DNA of 64,000 nt from Anolis sagrei (taxonomy: Eukaryota; Chordata; Lepidosauria; Squamata; Anolidae): the NCBI RefSeq assembly GCF_037176765.1, contig NC_090024.1:164840778-164904777 (forward strand). The letters run 5' to 3'. Positions 52,386 to 63,124 of the stretch are shown here, in pieces. The position numbers and the translations under genes were made by a program. Below the pieces are notes generated by a model that searched no databases, was not told the DNA's origin, and worked only from the letters and a program-made list of their open reading frames with translations. Each line of letters begins with the position of its first letter. Positions within the stretch are counted from its first letter, which is position 1.

Positions 52386-53264
52386 TCCCAAGTCTCTGCC
52401 ATGCATGAATACATAAAGCATTTTATTTTGTATAGTTCTTAGTACTTACTTCGTTAAGTCTGAACTTATCTCCCAATACTCTTATAACAAAGAAGTGTAC
52501 TGAAACCTGTCAAGTATATGGGTTTGTGTACATACAGAAGAGGATATGCACATTGTAATCCACAGTTCCCAGTTTGTATCTGTCAGATAGGAGGTAATGA
52601 TCTTTTGCACTTGTGGGTTAATCTGAAACTTGTAGCTACATGAATATTAATTTGCTTGTGTTTGGCATGAACCTCATTTTTCTGGAAGCTGTAACCATCC
52701 AATCCATTGTGATCTAGCAATTGAATTGCAATCTCCACCTGGAAAGCAGACATATGTAACTATCTGAAGATTTATCATATTAGCAGGCAGCTGGCAGGGG
52801 GTTGTTTTTGGAAGAATGGCATTTTTTCTAGATATATGAGTTATTTTAGTCCATCAGGCCAGAGCCTTCTTGGTTGTGGTTTCCCAACTGTGGTATACTT
52901 TCTCTAAGTTAGGTGTTCATAGCTCCAGCATTGCAATGAAAACTCCTCACCTGCCCACATTTTAATTAATTAAATCATGTATGCTTTCTCAAACCCAGGG
53001 TTTTCCTAATTTGGATTTTTATTACAGACACAAGAATGAAGCATCATTCAAACATGTTTTAATAAATATTAAATTCATCCTTTGTGCAAAACATGTGGAA
53101 ATAAATCATGCTTTGCCTTTCCTAACTGGAGGTATTTGCATGAAGGAGCCCTTTAATAAATGTGTATAGAATTTTAAAATAACAACTACAATACAAACCC
53201 CATATTGGCAGGTGATATCGTCTTGGACTTACCATGGAAATGTGAAACCATTGATAATAGTGAA
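52386..53264. other. Intergenic, no gene recognised
   Basis: No gene or clear repeat. On the - strand an AATAAA (+ TTTATT, 53,018-53,023) could serve IL12RB2, which is speculative. Confidence 0.35.
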
Positions 53265-53390
53265 TCCTACTGAAATGCATACCATGGAATCATGCTAGAG
53301 GGCTTAGGAAATGTCTAGAGAAAACACCTCCCTAGCATTTCTAGGTCCTCTAGTGGAACTCTAGGATCAACTTCTGGTAGAAGCATACCC
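53265..53390. mobile_element. Tigger/pogo-like fragment
   Basis: 'catgctagagggcttaggaa' and 'tctaggtcctctagtgg' recall the block at 17,820-17,940. Confidence 0.4.
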
Positions 53391-53814
53391 AAACTTTTAA
53401 TTGATATATAAACAATCAGAGGTCTAAACAAACTCATTTTCAGCACTGCAAAGGAACATGCAGATCAAAAATAGGTTTCTACAGTCGCCGACAGACCCAC
53501 CGCCAAGACCCTACACTTGGAAGGCAATCATACTCAGCCATGTGAAATAGCCTATGATGATGATGAACTGAAAAGGGAAGTTATACAGAACATATTGCCG
53601 TGGATAAATCATATTCTTGCTACGCTACAAATCAAAAGGTATTTATGTATTTTAGTGTCTGAAACGGCTTTTGGTCTGCATGAGATGGGAAGTATATTAT
53701 AGCAGTTTTAAAATACTAAAGGTAGTTGGGAGGCAATTATGTACGTTCCCCATTTAAGTGTTAATGGCCAGAGCTAGAATATCAGAGATGTGTTACTATA
53801 TTGAGTTGTTGATT

Positions 53815-54032
53815 TTTTGGGCTATATGGCCATGTTCTAGAAGCATTCTCTCCTCACGTTTCACCTGCATCCATGGCAGGCATCCTCAGAGATCCTCATA
53901 ACCTCAGAGGATGCTTGCCATAGATGCAGGCGAAACGCCAGGAGAGAATGCTTCTAGAACATGGCCATATAGCCTGAAAACCTACAACAACACAGTGATT
54001 CCAGCAATGAAAGCCTTCGACAATACATTGTT
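53815..54032. mobile_element. Penelope-like terminus, palindromic
   Basis: The left arm 'ctatatggccatgttctaga' and 'cacctgcatccatggcaggc' are followed by a right arm 'ccatagatgcaggcgaaacg' and 'tctagaacatggccatatag', ending 'agccttcgacaatacattg'. The same head-to-head structure as 19,919-20,216. Confidence 0.65.
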
Positions 54033-54337
54033 ACTATATTATTAAGAACAGCTGGATGCAACAAGCTTTGGGTTTCTCTTTGCCTCTTTTAAGATGGGTT
54101 AGAAAGGCTTTACCTCTGCCCTTCCAACAGTGTAATCTCAAGGGAAAGGGAAGGGTTGCTTAAGATTTCTCATTCCTTGGGCAGATATCCTTGGCTGACC
54201 TGGCATTACCATATGGCCCTCGGGAATCAGAAAAGTTGCTTCTTCCTAGCTAACAGCATAATTCTAAACGCCTCCTTTGAGGTAAGTCCCGCAGTGAAAC
54301 ATCTTACTTCCAGATCAATTGGAATAAGATTGCAACC

Positions 54338-54868
54338 TTAGTCTGTGTAAGAATTACAGTCCATTCTTATAGCATCTAGAGTGAGCTTTCCACCGAGGGA
54401 AAATGACTGGGATAGAAACGTTCTCGGGAATACAGAAAATGAATTGAGTTCAAAATCAAAGCTGTCTTCATCATTGTTCGTATCATTGGCTGTAACAGTT
54501 GGCAAGTAGTCTACTGTGATATCCTCAAGTGGATTGCTAAGATAGTCAGAAAATATCGGGCCTTGATTTGGTTCTTTGGGTGCAACTTTTCTATACAAAG
54601 GTAGCAGCGGATGCTTGTTGGTGACACCTGGTGTATCAAGGATCAAAGGAGCGTAGTTCACATTTTTTACAGTGGGATCCTCTTCCTCCAAACTGACTGT
54701 CTTCTGACATTTTTGGCTTTCTCCTTTCTCACTGTTTTTGAAGTGGGATCGATCCCGAAAGGGTGGGCATTGCACTTTCATGAAGACTTCCTCTATTGGT
54801 AAAACTTCAGGGTCTTCAAAGCTACTTTGATTTTTCTGGAACTGTGTGAAATGTAAGCTTGATTCATC
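54338..54868 (-). CDS. IL12RB2: IL12RB2 final coding exon (cytoplasmic tail)
   Basis: 177 codons including the stop. Begins DESSLHFTQFQKNQSSFEDP (phase 0, acceptor 'ttctaattaag'), continues with EDPEVLPIEEVF, then DITVDYLPTVTAND, whose YLP is the counterpart of the STAT4-docking tyrosine motif GYLPS in human, and ends FSVFPRTF ... GGKLTLDAIRMDCNSYTD, matching the human end SVFPSSS ... KLTLDQLKMRCDSLML. Confidence 0.93.
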   Translation of the reverse strand, partial: DESSLHFTQFQKNQSSFEDPEVLPIEEVFMKVQCPPFRDRSHFKNSEKGESQKCQKTVSLEEEDPTVKNVNYAPLILDTPGVTNKHPLLPLYRKVAPKEPNQGPIFSDYLSNPLEDITVDYLPTVTANDTNNDEDSFDFELNSFSVFPRTFLSQSFSLGGKLTLDAIRMDCNSYTD

Positions 54869-57800
54869 CTTAATTAGAAGAAGTGAAGAAACATCAGTTT
54901 AAATACAAAATCAATTGTACAGTAGACTCAAATCAAAGAAAAGCTTGATGAGGACCACCACTTCTCTTAATGTTTCCCCAGCAACAGGAAGAGTATCCCT
55001 TTGGGCAGCTAAACCAGGAAATCCCAAATGGATGGCCCCCACGAGGGTCTGCCTTCAGGGGCAAACCAAGAATGGGTGACTTGGAAGTCCCTGAACAGAC
55101 TCAGAATTGGAGTGGGCAGATCAAAAGACAACCTGGCAAAATGGCACTACCTAGAAGAACCCACCACCTTGTGTGACTGTGGAGCCGAACAAACAACTCC
55201 ACATCTATATGCTTGGCCACAATGCCCTGCCTCATGCACAGGAGAAGAATGTGGTTGCTGTTGCCCATTTTTGGTCAAAATAATTTAGTGTCCTTTTTAT
55301 TTTTTATCAGTTTTATACTTATTTATGAAATGTTTTTGACATGCAATAAAGCAATTAATACTATTTCATAAAAGCATGTGAATAAGCGTCCGAGTTTTGT
55401 GACCGTTCTGTAAGACCTTACAAAGGTTTCCCCTCCCACAAAGCAAAAAAGTGCCCAATTAATAGAACTTCTAGAAAAAGTGAAAACAATCAATATTAAT
55501 GAGAAGGTATGAAAAAATATATACAAAACCACTGTGAAGCAAATCTTCCAGAACAGAACACAAAAACCTTTTCAGCAAGAATTCCATAAATTATTTTCAT
55601 CTAAAACAATGAGTGCAATGTATGCCTTATCTGAAATGCATGGGACCAGAAACATTCAGTATTTTGGGAAGTGGAATATTTGCTTGTGTGTGTGCGTGCA
55701 CACATACACACATGAGACCTATTGGGAGATGGGGCCCTGCTCTGACAATATACACTTTGTACACATAAAAGGTAAAGGTTTCCCCTTGACATTAAGTCTA
55801 GTTGAGTCCAACCCTGAGGGCTGGTGATCATCTCAATTTCTAAGCCACAGAGCCGGTGTTGTCCGTAGATGCCTCCAAGGTCATGTGGCTGGCATGACTG
55901 CCTAGAGCATCATTACCTTCCTATTGGAGCAGTACCTATTGATCTACTTATATGTGCACGGTTTTGCACTGCTAGGTTGGCAGAAGCTGAGTTCACCCTG
56001 CTCCCCGGATTCAAACCACCAACCTTTTGGTCAGCAAGTTCAGCAGCTCAATGGTTTAACTCACTGCACCACCGGGGGCTCTTTGTACACAGAGCATATC
56101 TATATTATTTCTAAGAATTTTGTACATGAATAGTGTGCAAGCAAATATGTCATGATCGTAGGCACCCATATCAACAATTTTGATCTATTTTTTATTTCTG
56201 GATAAAGGATACTCAACCTGTACAGAATGCAAAACTAATAGAAGGTAGCTGGAAAGATCCTATTGTCTTTTGTATATAACTCCTAACTAATTATCTGATA
56301 AATCACCCTGAACTTCTTAGCCAGAAGAGCATTCCAACATAAACCTTATTGTTCACCAGGTAAAAATTATAAAACGTACCTATTTCCAAATGGAAGAAAA
56401 GTGATAGAGCTACTTTTCGAGTCCCAATTCACCTGCAACCCCAATTTGGCATTGAAATCATATGTTTCAGAAAGCTGGTTCTTCCCCAAAAGAGCAAAGT
56501 AAACTGGATGTTTTTTAAACAGTCCAAAAGCCACAAGACATCAAAAATATTCTCACTTATGAACAAAAGAATTGTGTTTTCCAAGAAGATTGGGAATGAG
56601 GTATGGATGCATGATTTGCCTATCGAGATTTGGGGATATTCAGAATGAATACTGATTCCTAATAGATATAAGCTTACCTGCAAAGATGTGAATTCTTTAA
56701 TGCAAGAGGAGTTTGCTGGATCTGGAACAGCTTTACCATTACACTCAGAGAGCAAAATAGAAAGGCACGAGAAAAGCCTAGTAGGAAATAATAAAAAATA
56801 ACATATTCTCAAACTTCAAAATTTAATATTTGTAAAGAATAATCCAATTACTCAATTTGCAAATACAATCTAAATGCAATGCTATAGTGAGGCTGTTAAA
56901 GGCTCCTCCCTAAACTACAAACCCCAGAATTCTGCAGGAGGCAGAAACCGGATTTTAGGTGGATTTTTTCTCTACTGTGATGAGGCCTCAATCAATCACA
57001 CTCGCCTGAGTGAGGATTAGCAAGTTGTTTCAATCGGTCTACTGCAGCTAGGACTCTCCAGATCTTGCTAAACTACAGTTGTCAATATTGCTTCACTTTG
57101 GCTATGTTGTCGGGGGCTGTTGGAAATTATGGCTCAACATTGCCACCTGCATAATTCTGACCTCTGCTTTAGCCCATCATCTGTTTTTTGCTCACTGGTA
57201 TAACTACAAAGAAAACCAGCATGCCCTAAGGTGGCAGATTTTGCAATGCCTTTGGAAAGCAAAACACTGTTTATTATAATTACCACCATGAAACTACCAT
57301 CAGAATTTTTTAGCTTGGGTTCCAAAAATGAGGAAGAGAGGAAACTGGACTTATTTAGGTCATGTCTTTAGGGTCAGTGACTCTTCCTTAGGGGCCTTTT
57401 TGGGAAAGAAAGCATTCTTCTCTTGCATCTCCTTCTGCTTTGTTTCTGCATCAGCTTTCTCTCTCTTTTTCTTCCCTGTCTTCTGGACAGTGGCTGCATC
57501 TCTAGAGGACAGGATGGGGATCTCCTGGCTCACCGGATGTTGCTGAACTGCAACTGCCAGCAGGCACAGAAAGCATAGTCAATGATGAGGGATGATGGGA
57601 GTTGCAGTTGGACAACATCCACAGGATCACAGAAACCCTGCCTCTAATGTAGAGGCAACACTATACATTTATGAACTGAAGCATCCATATTTATTTTGCC
57701 AAAAGTAAAGAAGTTTATAAGGCACTGCACTGGTTTTCCAACAACACAAATGTAACATTTGTGGTATTTCACAAGCAAGGACTGATGTGTACTTCTGAAA

Positions 57801-60800
57801 TGTATCTCTGTATGTTAATGGATGTGCAAAATGATTCATACTCAGCTTCCATAACTTGTGTGAAAATTATATTGAGTCAATGAAAGCTAGCACAATTAGG
57901 ACCTGTGAAAACTTCGAAAGCTATACTAAAACAAATTCCTACTGTATGTCTATTAGGGAGGATCTGGGTGTTTTTTTTTATAGTATTTGACAAAAACTTT
58001 AGAAAGCCATGGTTTGAATTCCCATTCAGTGGATGACCTTGAGCAAGTCACACTCTCTCGCCATTAGAGGAAGGGAACAGCAAATCTTCTGTGATCAATT
58101 CTTGCCAATAAAACCTAATGATAGGGTAAGCCTGAGGATCTCCATAAGTTGAAAATGGCTTGAAGACTCCCATTGTACTCACAATGAATGGATCAATAGC
58201 TGTCCTCATGACACACTGTGTCATGACACTGTCCTCATGACACACAGTGGCTTCTTAGGGGATGATTTACACCTGGCTAACTGCCTGGTGTAGATGAGCC
58301 CTTCGCCTACTTCCTTAGATGAATGAAATGCTGAAGGATGTACAGTATCTTTATAGGCAGACTATATACAGTATATGAATACCTATAGCAATATGAAATG
58401 TGCAATTATTTTGATGAGATGACAAGTTCCATTTTAACTTTGGTTGCTTGGAGTCAAAGAAAGGAGAGAGGAAATTACTGGAATGTCGTTCTCTAGTTTC
58501 ACATTAGATTTCACTTGCATGGTTTACACATCCAAAATCCACACAAAAAAGTAATTTGCTTACTTTTGTCTAGCAGGCGGCACACAGCAGGTGCAGGCAA
58601 AAAGACTGACAAGGCAGAGCGCTAGAACAGGAGCCCACTCAGGTACATCTTTTTGCGCATTTGAATCTGTCATGGCAACAAGACATGTTTTAAATGGATA
58701 TGGTGACCATTATGATCAAAGAGTTCAGAAGGTCAATGTATTGTTTAAAGTCACACATACTTGCTTCTGATGCCCTTAACACAGAGGAATATCCCATTCT
58801 AGACTACAGAACTCTTTCTTTTTAAAGGTATAATATGACCCCGCATCTGTGGGGGATACATTCTACGACTTTGTGTAGATACACAATACTGGGTAATAGC
58901 TAAATTTGTTGAATGAATGACTTCCACCAGAAGCATGCTATGCAGCTGCACTGGAGGAAATGCCCAGAGAGGACACCTCTATAGGCATAGATAGATAGAG
59001 AACCATAGAACTGCCTGAAGAACCCAGAAAATGCCTAGGAAGGGGATATTTTGCCAGTTATGGGCAAACAAAACAGTGGTCTCATGAATATGGGGGCAAT
59101 ACTTTATGAATTTTCCACACTAGTAATTTTTCTGCAGCTAGTGGTTAAACTGCTAGCTGCAGAAAAACTTTCTGACGGAAGGTTGGCAGTTTGAAGCTGT
59201 GGGTTGGGGTGAGCTCCCACTGTTAGCCCTAGCTTCTGTCAACCTAGCATTTTGAAAACATGCAAAATACATATTTGTTGTATGTATTTTATTTTGATTT
59301 GTTGTAATTGTTGGGCTTAGCTTGGCCTCATGTCAGCTGCCCTGAGTCCCCGTTGGGGAGATGGTGGTGAGGTATAAATAACCTATTATTATTATTATTA
59401 CTAATGTGAGTAAATCAATGATTTCTGCCTTACGATAAATATGGCTGTTCTGGGAAAGTAAGGTCATCACTTGCACCAAGGCCCTCTGGGTACAATTCAA
59501 ACTAACCCGTGTCTGTTCATCCCCTTCGGCCCTGATAGGGATATACAGTTTTCTATACTATATTTACTGACTTGTTCCAGAGTTTTAACAGATTACCTAA
59601 GATTTGTCATCACTAAGTACTAAAATATATGGAATTTGCATTTGTGTAGGAAGCAGGAAAGTAAATGGAGCCCATGCAGCCATGCCAGCAACATGACCAG
59701 GATGGGTCTGCGGACAACAGGCTCCTTGGCATGGAAAATGGAACAAGAGCACCTTCCAATGGCAAAAGTTGAGCATTGCCTCCAGATGTCGGAGACAGAA
59801 GAAAACCAAGACCAAGAATTCTAACAATGTGAGATATTGTACAAAGTCTTGCAAAAGTTTTTAAATGCTACACTGCTTTCAGAAATAATGTAGGATAAAT
59901 ATAATTTAAACTTTGTCTGAAAACCATGGCAATTTAAATGGTATGGATATAATTGCACAATATTGTTCATGTGCTGTACTCTTGCTCCTTTATTTGCTTC
60001 TGATGCCATCTTTTACAGTTCCTTGCCTCTTAACCGAGTATTTATATAATGATTTACAAACTAATGTATTATTTATTTCATTTATATATTGTCTTTCTCC
60101 CAGGGGCAAGACCCAAGCCATGTCACAGAAATAGTTAATTAAACGGCATATTAAAAGCTTGCTTAAACAAAAAGGTGTTTTTGGGAGGGGGGGGGGGGGT
60201 CTGTTAGTGAAAGGAGAGAAGAGGACCAGCCTAGCCTCCCATGGAAGTGTGTTCCAGAGGATGGGATCAGACCCTAAAAAGGCCCGCTCTTGCATCCTCA
60301 ACAAGTGAACCTGGTATGATCAAGAGAAATCCTTTCCCTGTGAATCTTACAACTCTGGGAGGTTCATATAGGCACATACGATCTTTCAGATCATCTAAAC
60401 CAGTGGTTCTCAACCTGTAGGTCCCCAGATGTTTTGGCCTTCAACTCCCAGAAATCCTAACAGTTGGTAAACTGGCTGGGATTTCTGGGAGTTGTAGGCC
60501 AAAACACCTGGGGACCCACAGTTTGAGAACCACTGGTCTAGATCAATGGTTCCCGAATTCTGGTCCTCCAGGTGTTTTGGACTTCAGCTCCCATAATTTT
60601 TAACAGCTGGTAAACTGGCTGGGATTTCTGGGAGTTGAAGTTGAAAACAACTAGAGGATCAAAGGTTGGAAACCACTAGTCTAGAGCTAAGCTGTATTAG
60701 CTTTGTAGGTCATGACCAGCACTATGAATTGTGCCTGGAAATGAAATGGTTGCCAATGAAGCTGTTTGAACAAAGGAGTTAAATGCTCTCTGTAACCGAC

Positions 60801-62085
60801 CCTGGTCAGCATTCAGGCTGCAGCATTTAAGACCTGTTCAAGTCTTCAAATGTGTTACAGGTGGTGGAAACAGGATGCAATCAAAGTCTGTGCCACCCAC
60901 CATAGCCAGATCTGGCATTTCAAGGGATTGTGTGCAGCTGATGAACTAGTTGTAGCTGTGCCATTGCAGTCCTGCCCATTGCTGATACTTGGGCATCCAG
61001 GCTCAGAATTGAGGTCGGGTTAACAACTGAGCTGTCAGCCTGAGATCCCAAGGGCAGTGTAACCTACCCATCACTTCCCTGTTAGATTAGCCAGGACTTT
61101 GATAGGATCACCTGCTAAAATGACAGAAATCTTCCCAAGGCCAATTAGGAATCCATCTGGATCCACAAGTCTTCTGGGTTGGACCATCTTAATCACACCC
61201 CACCCCACCAAATAATGATCAGTGCCTGACATAAATTCCTCCAGATCCAGATCACTATCATCCTGCACAGAATAGAAAATCAGGTTCAAATTATGTCCTG
61301 CAGTATGATGGTATTAAATACTGCTTGGGACAGATCCATGGTTGTCATGGCAGATATGAAATCTTGAGCTGTTCCTGACAGTGTGGTCTCCCCATGGATG
61401 CTTAAGTCCTTCAGTACAAGAAGCCAAAGGGAGCCAATACTAAAACTGAGGCCATCTCAGTGCCCTCAAAATAGCCAAGGTAATACAACTATATCGTGAA
61501 GTCAGAAGAGGAGGAGGAAGAGGAGGAGGAGGAGGAAGAGGAAGACGAAGAGGAAGACGAAGAAGAAGAAGAAAAAGAAGAAGCAGCTTATATCAAATTA
61601 AAATGTTTGAGGTACCATACGTTTTTTGCTTGGGTTATGTTAGAGCAAGCGAAAGAATGAATATATGCATGAGCACCATTCAGTCCAATTAACTGGGTCA
61701 TAGCCAGGATTAGTCGAGCAGGATTAAACCTTCCTGTGGTTCCTCTTTATCCAACTGGAAATCTGAAGCGGATGGGACTGTGGATGCTCACTAAGGAGAT
61801 AATGTGGACCCCCTGAACCCGTTCTTCCCCTTTATAATTATTTGCGGTCTTAACTAAAATTGAAAACAGTATTCCTGATACACAGCACTTTCAGGCAATA
61901 TCCTGTCAATTCTTCACACTTCAGCTTTTGAAGCAGATGATCATAATTACTTTTTATGTAAATGATTTCTTCATTCCCTTTAGGGCTCTCTCCAGCTTCA
62001 GTGGAGGCTGTCATCCATACAGCATGCGCAGCACCGACTTGCACGTTGCTTATCAGAAATGGCTGCGGGGTGGATTTAGAGATCT
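54338..62085 (-). CDS. IL12RB2: IL12RB2, last four coding exons (5' part beyond the window)
   Basis: Interleukin-12 receptor beta-2, a type I cytokine receptor of the gp130 family that joins IL12RB1 to bind IL-12 and signals through TYK2/JAK2 and STAT4 in T and NK cells. Exons in transcript order: 62,085-61,951; 58,666-58,564; 56,777-56,678; 54,868-54,338. All have AG acceptors and GT donors and compatible phases. Together they give the end of the last FNIII domain, a transmembrane helix and a ~210-residue tail. Matches recalled human sequence at WMTA-T-AGES-GNE, PDPANS-C, LSVFP and KLTLD. Convergent with SERBP1. Earlier exons must lie past the right edge. Confidence 0.93.
54975..55255 (+). 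mobile_element. Non-LTR retrotransposon ORF2 C-terminal fragment
   Basis: + strand frames contain TWKSLNRLRIGVGRSKDNLA, KWHYLEEPTTLCDCGAEQTT and HLYAWPQCPASCTGE, the 'LNRLRTG...C.CG..QT..H...CP' zinc-knuckle-like end of LINE ORF2 proteins. It lies between the last two IL12RB2 exons. Clade unclear. Confidence 0.65.
55605..56225. mobile_element. DNA transposon split by a SINE
   Basis: The left piece 'cttatctgaaatgcatggga' and 'gtggaatatttgcttgtg' and the right piece 'taagaattttgtacatgaat' and 'ataaaggatactcaacctgt' belong to the family at 32,582-32,885. The SINE at 55,766-56,080 separates them. Confidence 0.6.
55766..56080 (-). mobile_element. Sauria-type SINE, full-length long subtype
   Basis: On the + strand it runs from 'ggtaaaggtttccccttgac' (tail reversed) through 'gagccggtgttgtccgtaga' to 'tggtttaactcactgcacca' (head reversed). 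A perfect 11-bp target duplication, CTTTGTACACA, flanks it (55,755-55,765 and 56,081-56,091). Confidence 0.92.
56678..56777 (-). CDS. IL12RB2: IL12RB2 membrane-proximal cytoplasmic exon (box 1 region)
   Basis: 100 nt; acceptor 'tttcctactag', donor CAG|gtaagc. Reads LFSCLSILLSECNGKAVPDP, then ANSSCIKEFTSLQ. VPDPANSSC matches the human IPDPANSTC box-1 JAK-binding segment. Confidence 0.93.
56870..56985. mobile_element. MITE fragment, ~205-bp family
   Basis: 'aaactacaaaccccagaatt' followed by 'tctctactgtgatgaggcc': one half of the family, in an IL12RB2 intron. Confidence 0.5.
57360..57580 (-). CDS. Unidentified lysine-rich reading frame in an IL12RB2 intron
   Basis: The - strand frame reads VSQEIPILSSRDAATVQKTG, KKKREKADAETKQKEMQEKN and AFFPKKAPKEESLTLKT, then stop. 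The composition (basic helix, then FFPKKAPKEE) looks like real protein, but I do not recognise it. The upstream part overlaps repeat-like DNA ('gttgcagttcagcaacatcc'). An AATAAA (- strand, near 57,270) lies downstream. It may be the 3' part of a retrocopy or a small gene. No start codon or splice acceptor is certain. Confidence 0.35.
58003..58175 (+). mobile_element. MIR-like SINE
   Basis: 'gccatggtttgaattcccat', 'gatgaccttgagcaagtcac', 'ttgccaataaaacctaatga' and 'ccataagttgaaaatggctt' follow the family order. Confidence 0.7.
58564..58666 (-). CDS. IL12RB2: IL12RB2 transmembrane exon
   Basis: 103 nt; reads NAQKDVPEW then APVLALCLVSLFACTCCVPP and ARQK. The central 20 residues form the single membrane helix, with four cysteines at its inner end (ACTCCVPP includes three). 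Donor AA|gtaagc is good; the acceptor 'tgttgccatgacag' has a weak pyrimidine tract. Confidence 0.88.
58828..59105. mobile_element. Tigger/pogo-like fragment
   Basis: 'atgaccccgcatctgtgggg' resembles the pogo/Tigger terminus 'CCTCGGTATCCGTGGGG', followed by 'aactgcctgaagaacccaga'. Confidence 0.45.
59139..59272 (+). mobile_element. Sauria-type SINE 5' part
   Basis: 'ctagtggttaaactgctagc', 'cagtttgaagctgtgggttg' and 'agcttctgtcaacctagcat'; cut off where the LINE tail begins. Confidence 0.65.
59275..59402 (+). mobile_element. L2-like LINE 3' end
   Basis: 'ggcctcatgtcagctgccct', 'gagtccccgttggggagatg' and 'gaggtataaataacc' then (TTA)n: the forward version of the tails at 40,220 and 63,665. Confidence 0.75.
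59403..60049. other. IL12RB2 intron, no exon recognised
   Basis: No gene or clear repeat seen. Confidence 0.4.
60401..60535. mobile_element. 135-bp palindromic hAT-type MITE
   Basis: Ends CAGTGGTTCTCAACCTGTAG and its inverse. Flanks ATCTAAAC and GTCTAGAT agree at 5 of 8. Confidence 0.85.
60544..60678. mobile_element. 135-bp palindromic hAT-type MITE, adjacent copy
   Basis: Starts CAATGGTTCCCGAATTCTGG and ends GGTTGGAAACCACTA. Target duplication GTCTAGAT (60,536-60,543) and GTCTAGAG (60,679-60,686), 7 of 8. A more diverged subfamily than its neighbour. Confidence 0.8.
61500..61588. repeat. Purine-rich (GAG/GAA)n tract
   Basis: About 29 GAR triplets; the frame could read Glu/Lys but has no gene context. 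Confidence 0.9.
61951..62085 (-). CDS. IL12RB2: IL12RB2 exon, end of the last FNIII domain
   Basis: 135 nt, phase 1 to phase 1; acceptor 'atttcccaccctcag', donor AAA|A|gtaatt. Reads ISKSTPQPFLISNVQVGAAH, AVWMTASTEAGESPKGNEE and IIYIK. WMTASTEAGES matches the human YVLWMTALTAAGES strand. Confidence 0.9.
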
Positions 62086-62989
62086 CTGAGGGTGGGAAAT
62101 AGGAAAGATACAAAGAGGTTCTTGAGTCTTGCTGAATAAGGCAAATAGGGGCATGAACAGTATCACATCACAGATACATTTAATGATATTTTTTTTTAAA
62201 AAAAAGAAAACCAAGCATCTTTGATTCCTTAATTCATTCTAACACTCAGATGCTATCGTCTGCAACAAGTGCTCTTGAATTTTATTATCTTCCCTTGTTG
62301 ACCACTTAAACTTAGTATTAAAGGGACAATTTATTTCTCTTAAAATGGCTTTCAACATGATTTTCAAAAGAGTCTCAAACAAAGAACAACATGGTGAAAA
62401 CAGCCCCCCCCCCCCCCCACCTAGAACTGAGCACAATCGTGTTCTGCAGACACTAGTCCATCTGTTTGGCCAGTGAGGCAATGCAGTTTTCATTACAGGA
62501 AGATATGAAAGTATGTCTCTTCATGTTGCCATGGCAATAAAGCCATTTTCTCTTTTTTCCCTTTGCACTGTAAGTCGGCAGGCAACCTGAAAGCACATCC
62601 TTTACTTAGATAGGGGGTTATGCATCCATCCCCTAAAACAGGAAGACAGGGGATTTCCATCAGTTTCCATGGGCAAAAAGAACATGTTCCCTTTCCTTAC
62701 ACAATGGGCAAATATTTTTTGTGTTCTTTATGCTTTTCCAAAAATAGTGATGGTAGAGAGGGAAGTCTTTTTACCACAAAGGGCATGAAAAAGAAGACTC
62801 TGTTCCCAAAGCCGTGTCTCTATTTTTTCAATGCCAGGACTGATGTGCTGACATTTAGTTTTGGAAAATGGAAATCTCCATTACCTTTTGGAGATTTTAC
62901 GATCTTTGGAAAGGCATGACCTTCTTAGAAGTCATAACCTTTAGAAAAATGATGCCATAACTTCATAGTAAACGCATGACCTGTTCAAG
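62086..62989. other. IL12RB2 intron, no exon recognised
   Basis: The exon for the first half of the last FNIII domain was looked for on the - strand and not found. A C run lies at 62,403-62,419. Confidence 0.45.
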
Positions 62990-63124
62990 CAGTAGTTCTC
63001 AACTTGTGGGTCCCCAGATGTTTTGGCCTTCAACTTCCATAAATCCTAACAGCTGGTAAACTGGCTGGGATTTCTGGGAGTTGTAGGCCAAAACACCTGG
63101 GGACCCACAGGTTGAGAACCACTG
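62990..63124. mobile_element. 135-bp palindromic hAT-type MITE
   Basis: CAGTAGTTCTCAACTTGTGG and its inverse at the right. Target duplication TGTTCAAG and TGTTGGAG, 6 of 8. Confidence 0.85.

Larger units (their letters stand above)
60050..61460 (-). mobile_element. LINE (L2/L3-like), decayed, with two nested MITEs
   Basis: Tail-like 'tatattgtctttctcccagg' at the low end, then reversed ORF2 text such as 'accagcactatgaattgtgc', 'cattcaggctgcagcattta' and 'gggcatccaggctcagaatt'. Frames are broken. Two 135-bp MITEs are inserted at 60,401-60,678. Confidence 0.55.

Noticed and set aside
61500-61588. Acidic coding exon (Glu-rich)
   Set aside because: A simple GAR triplet repeat without splice sites or conserved flanks.
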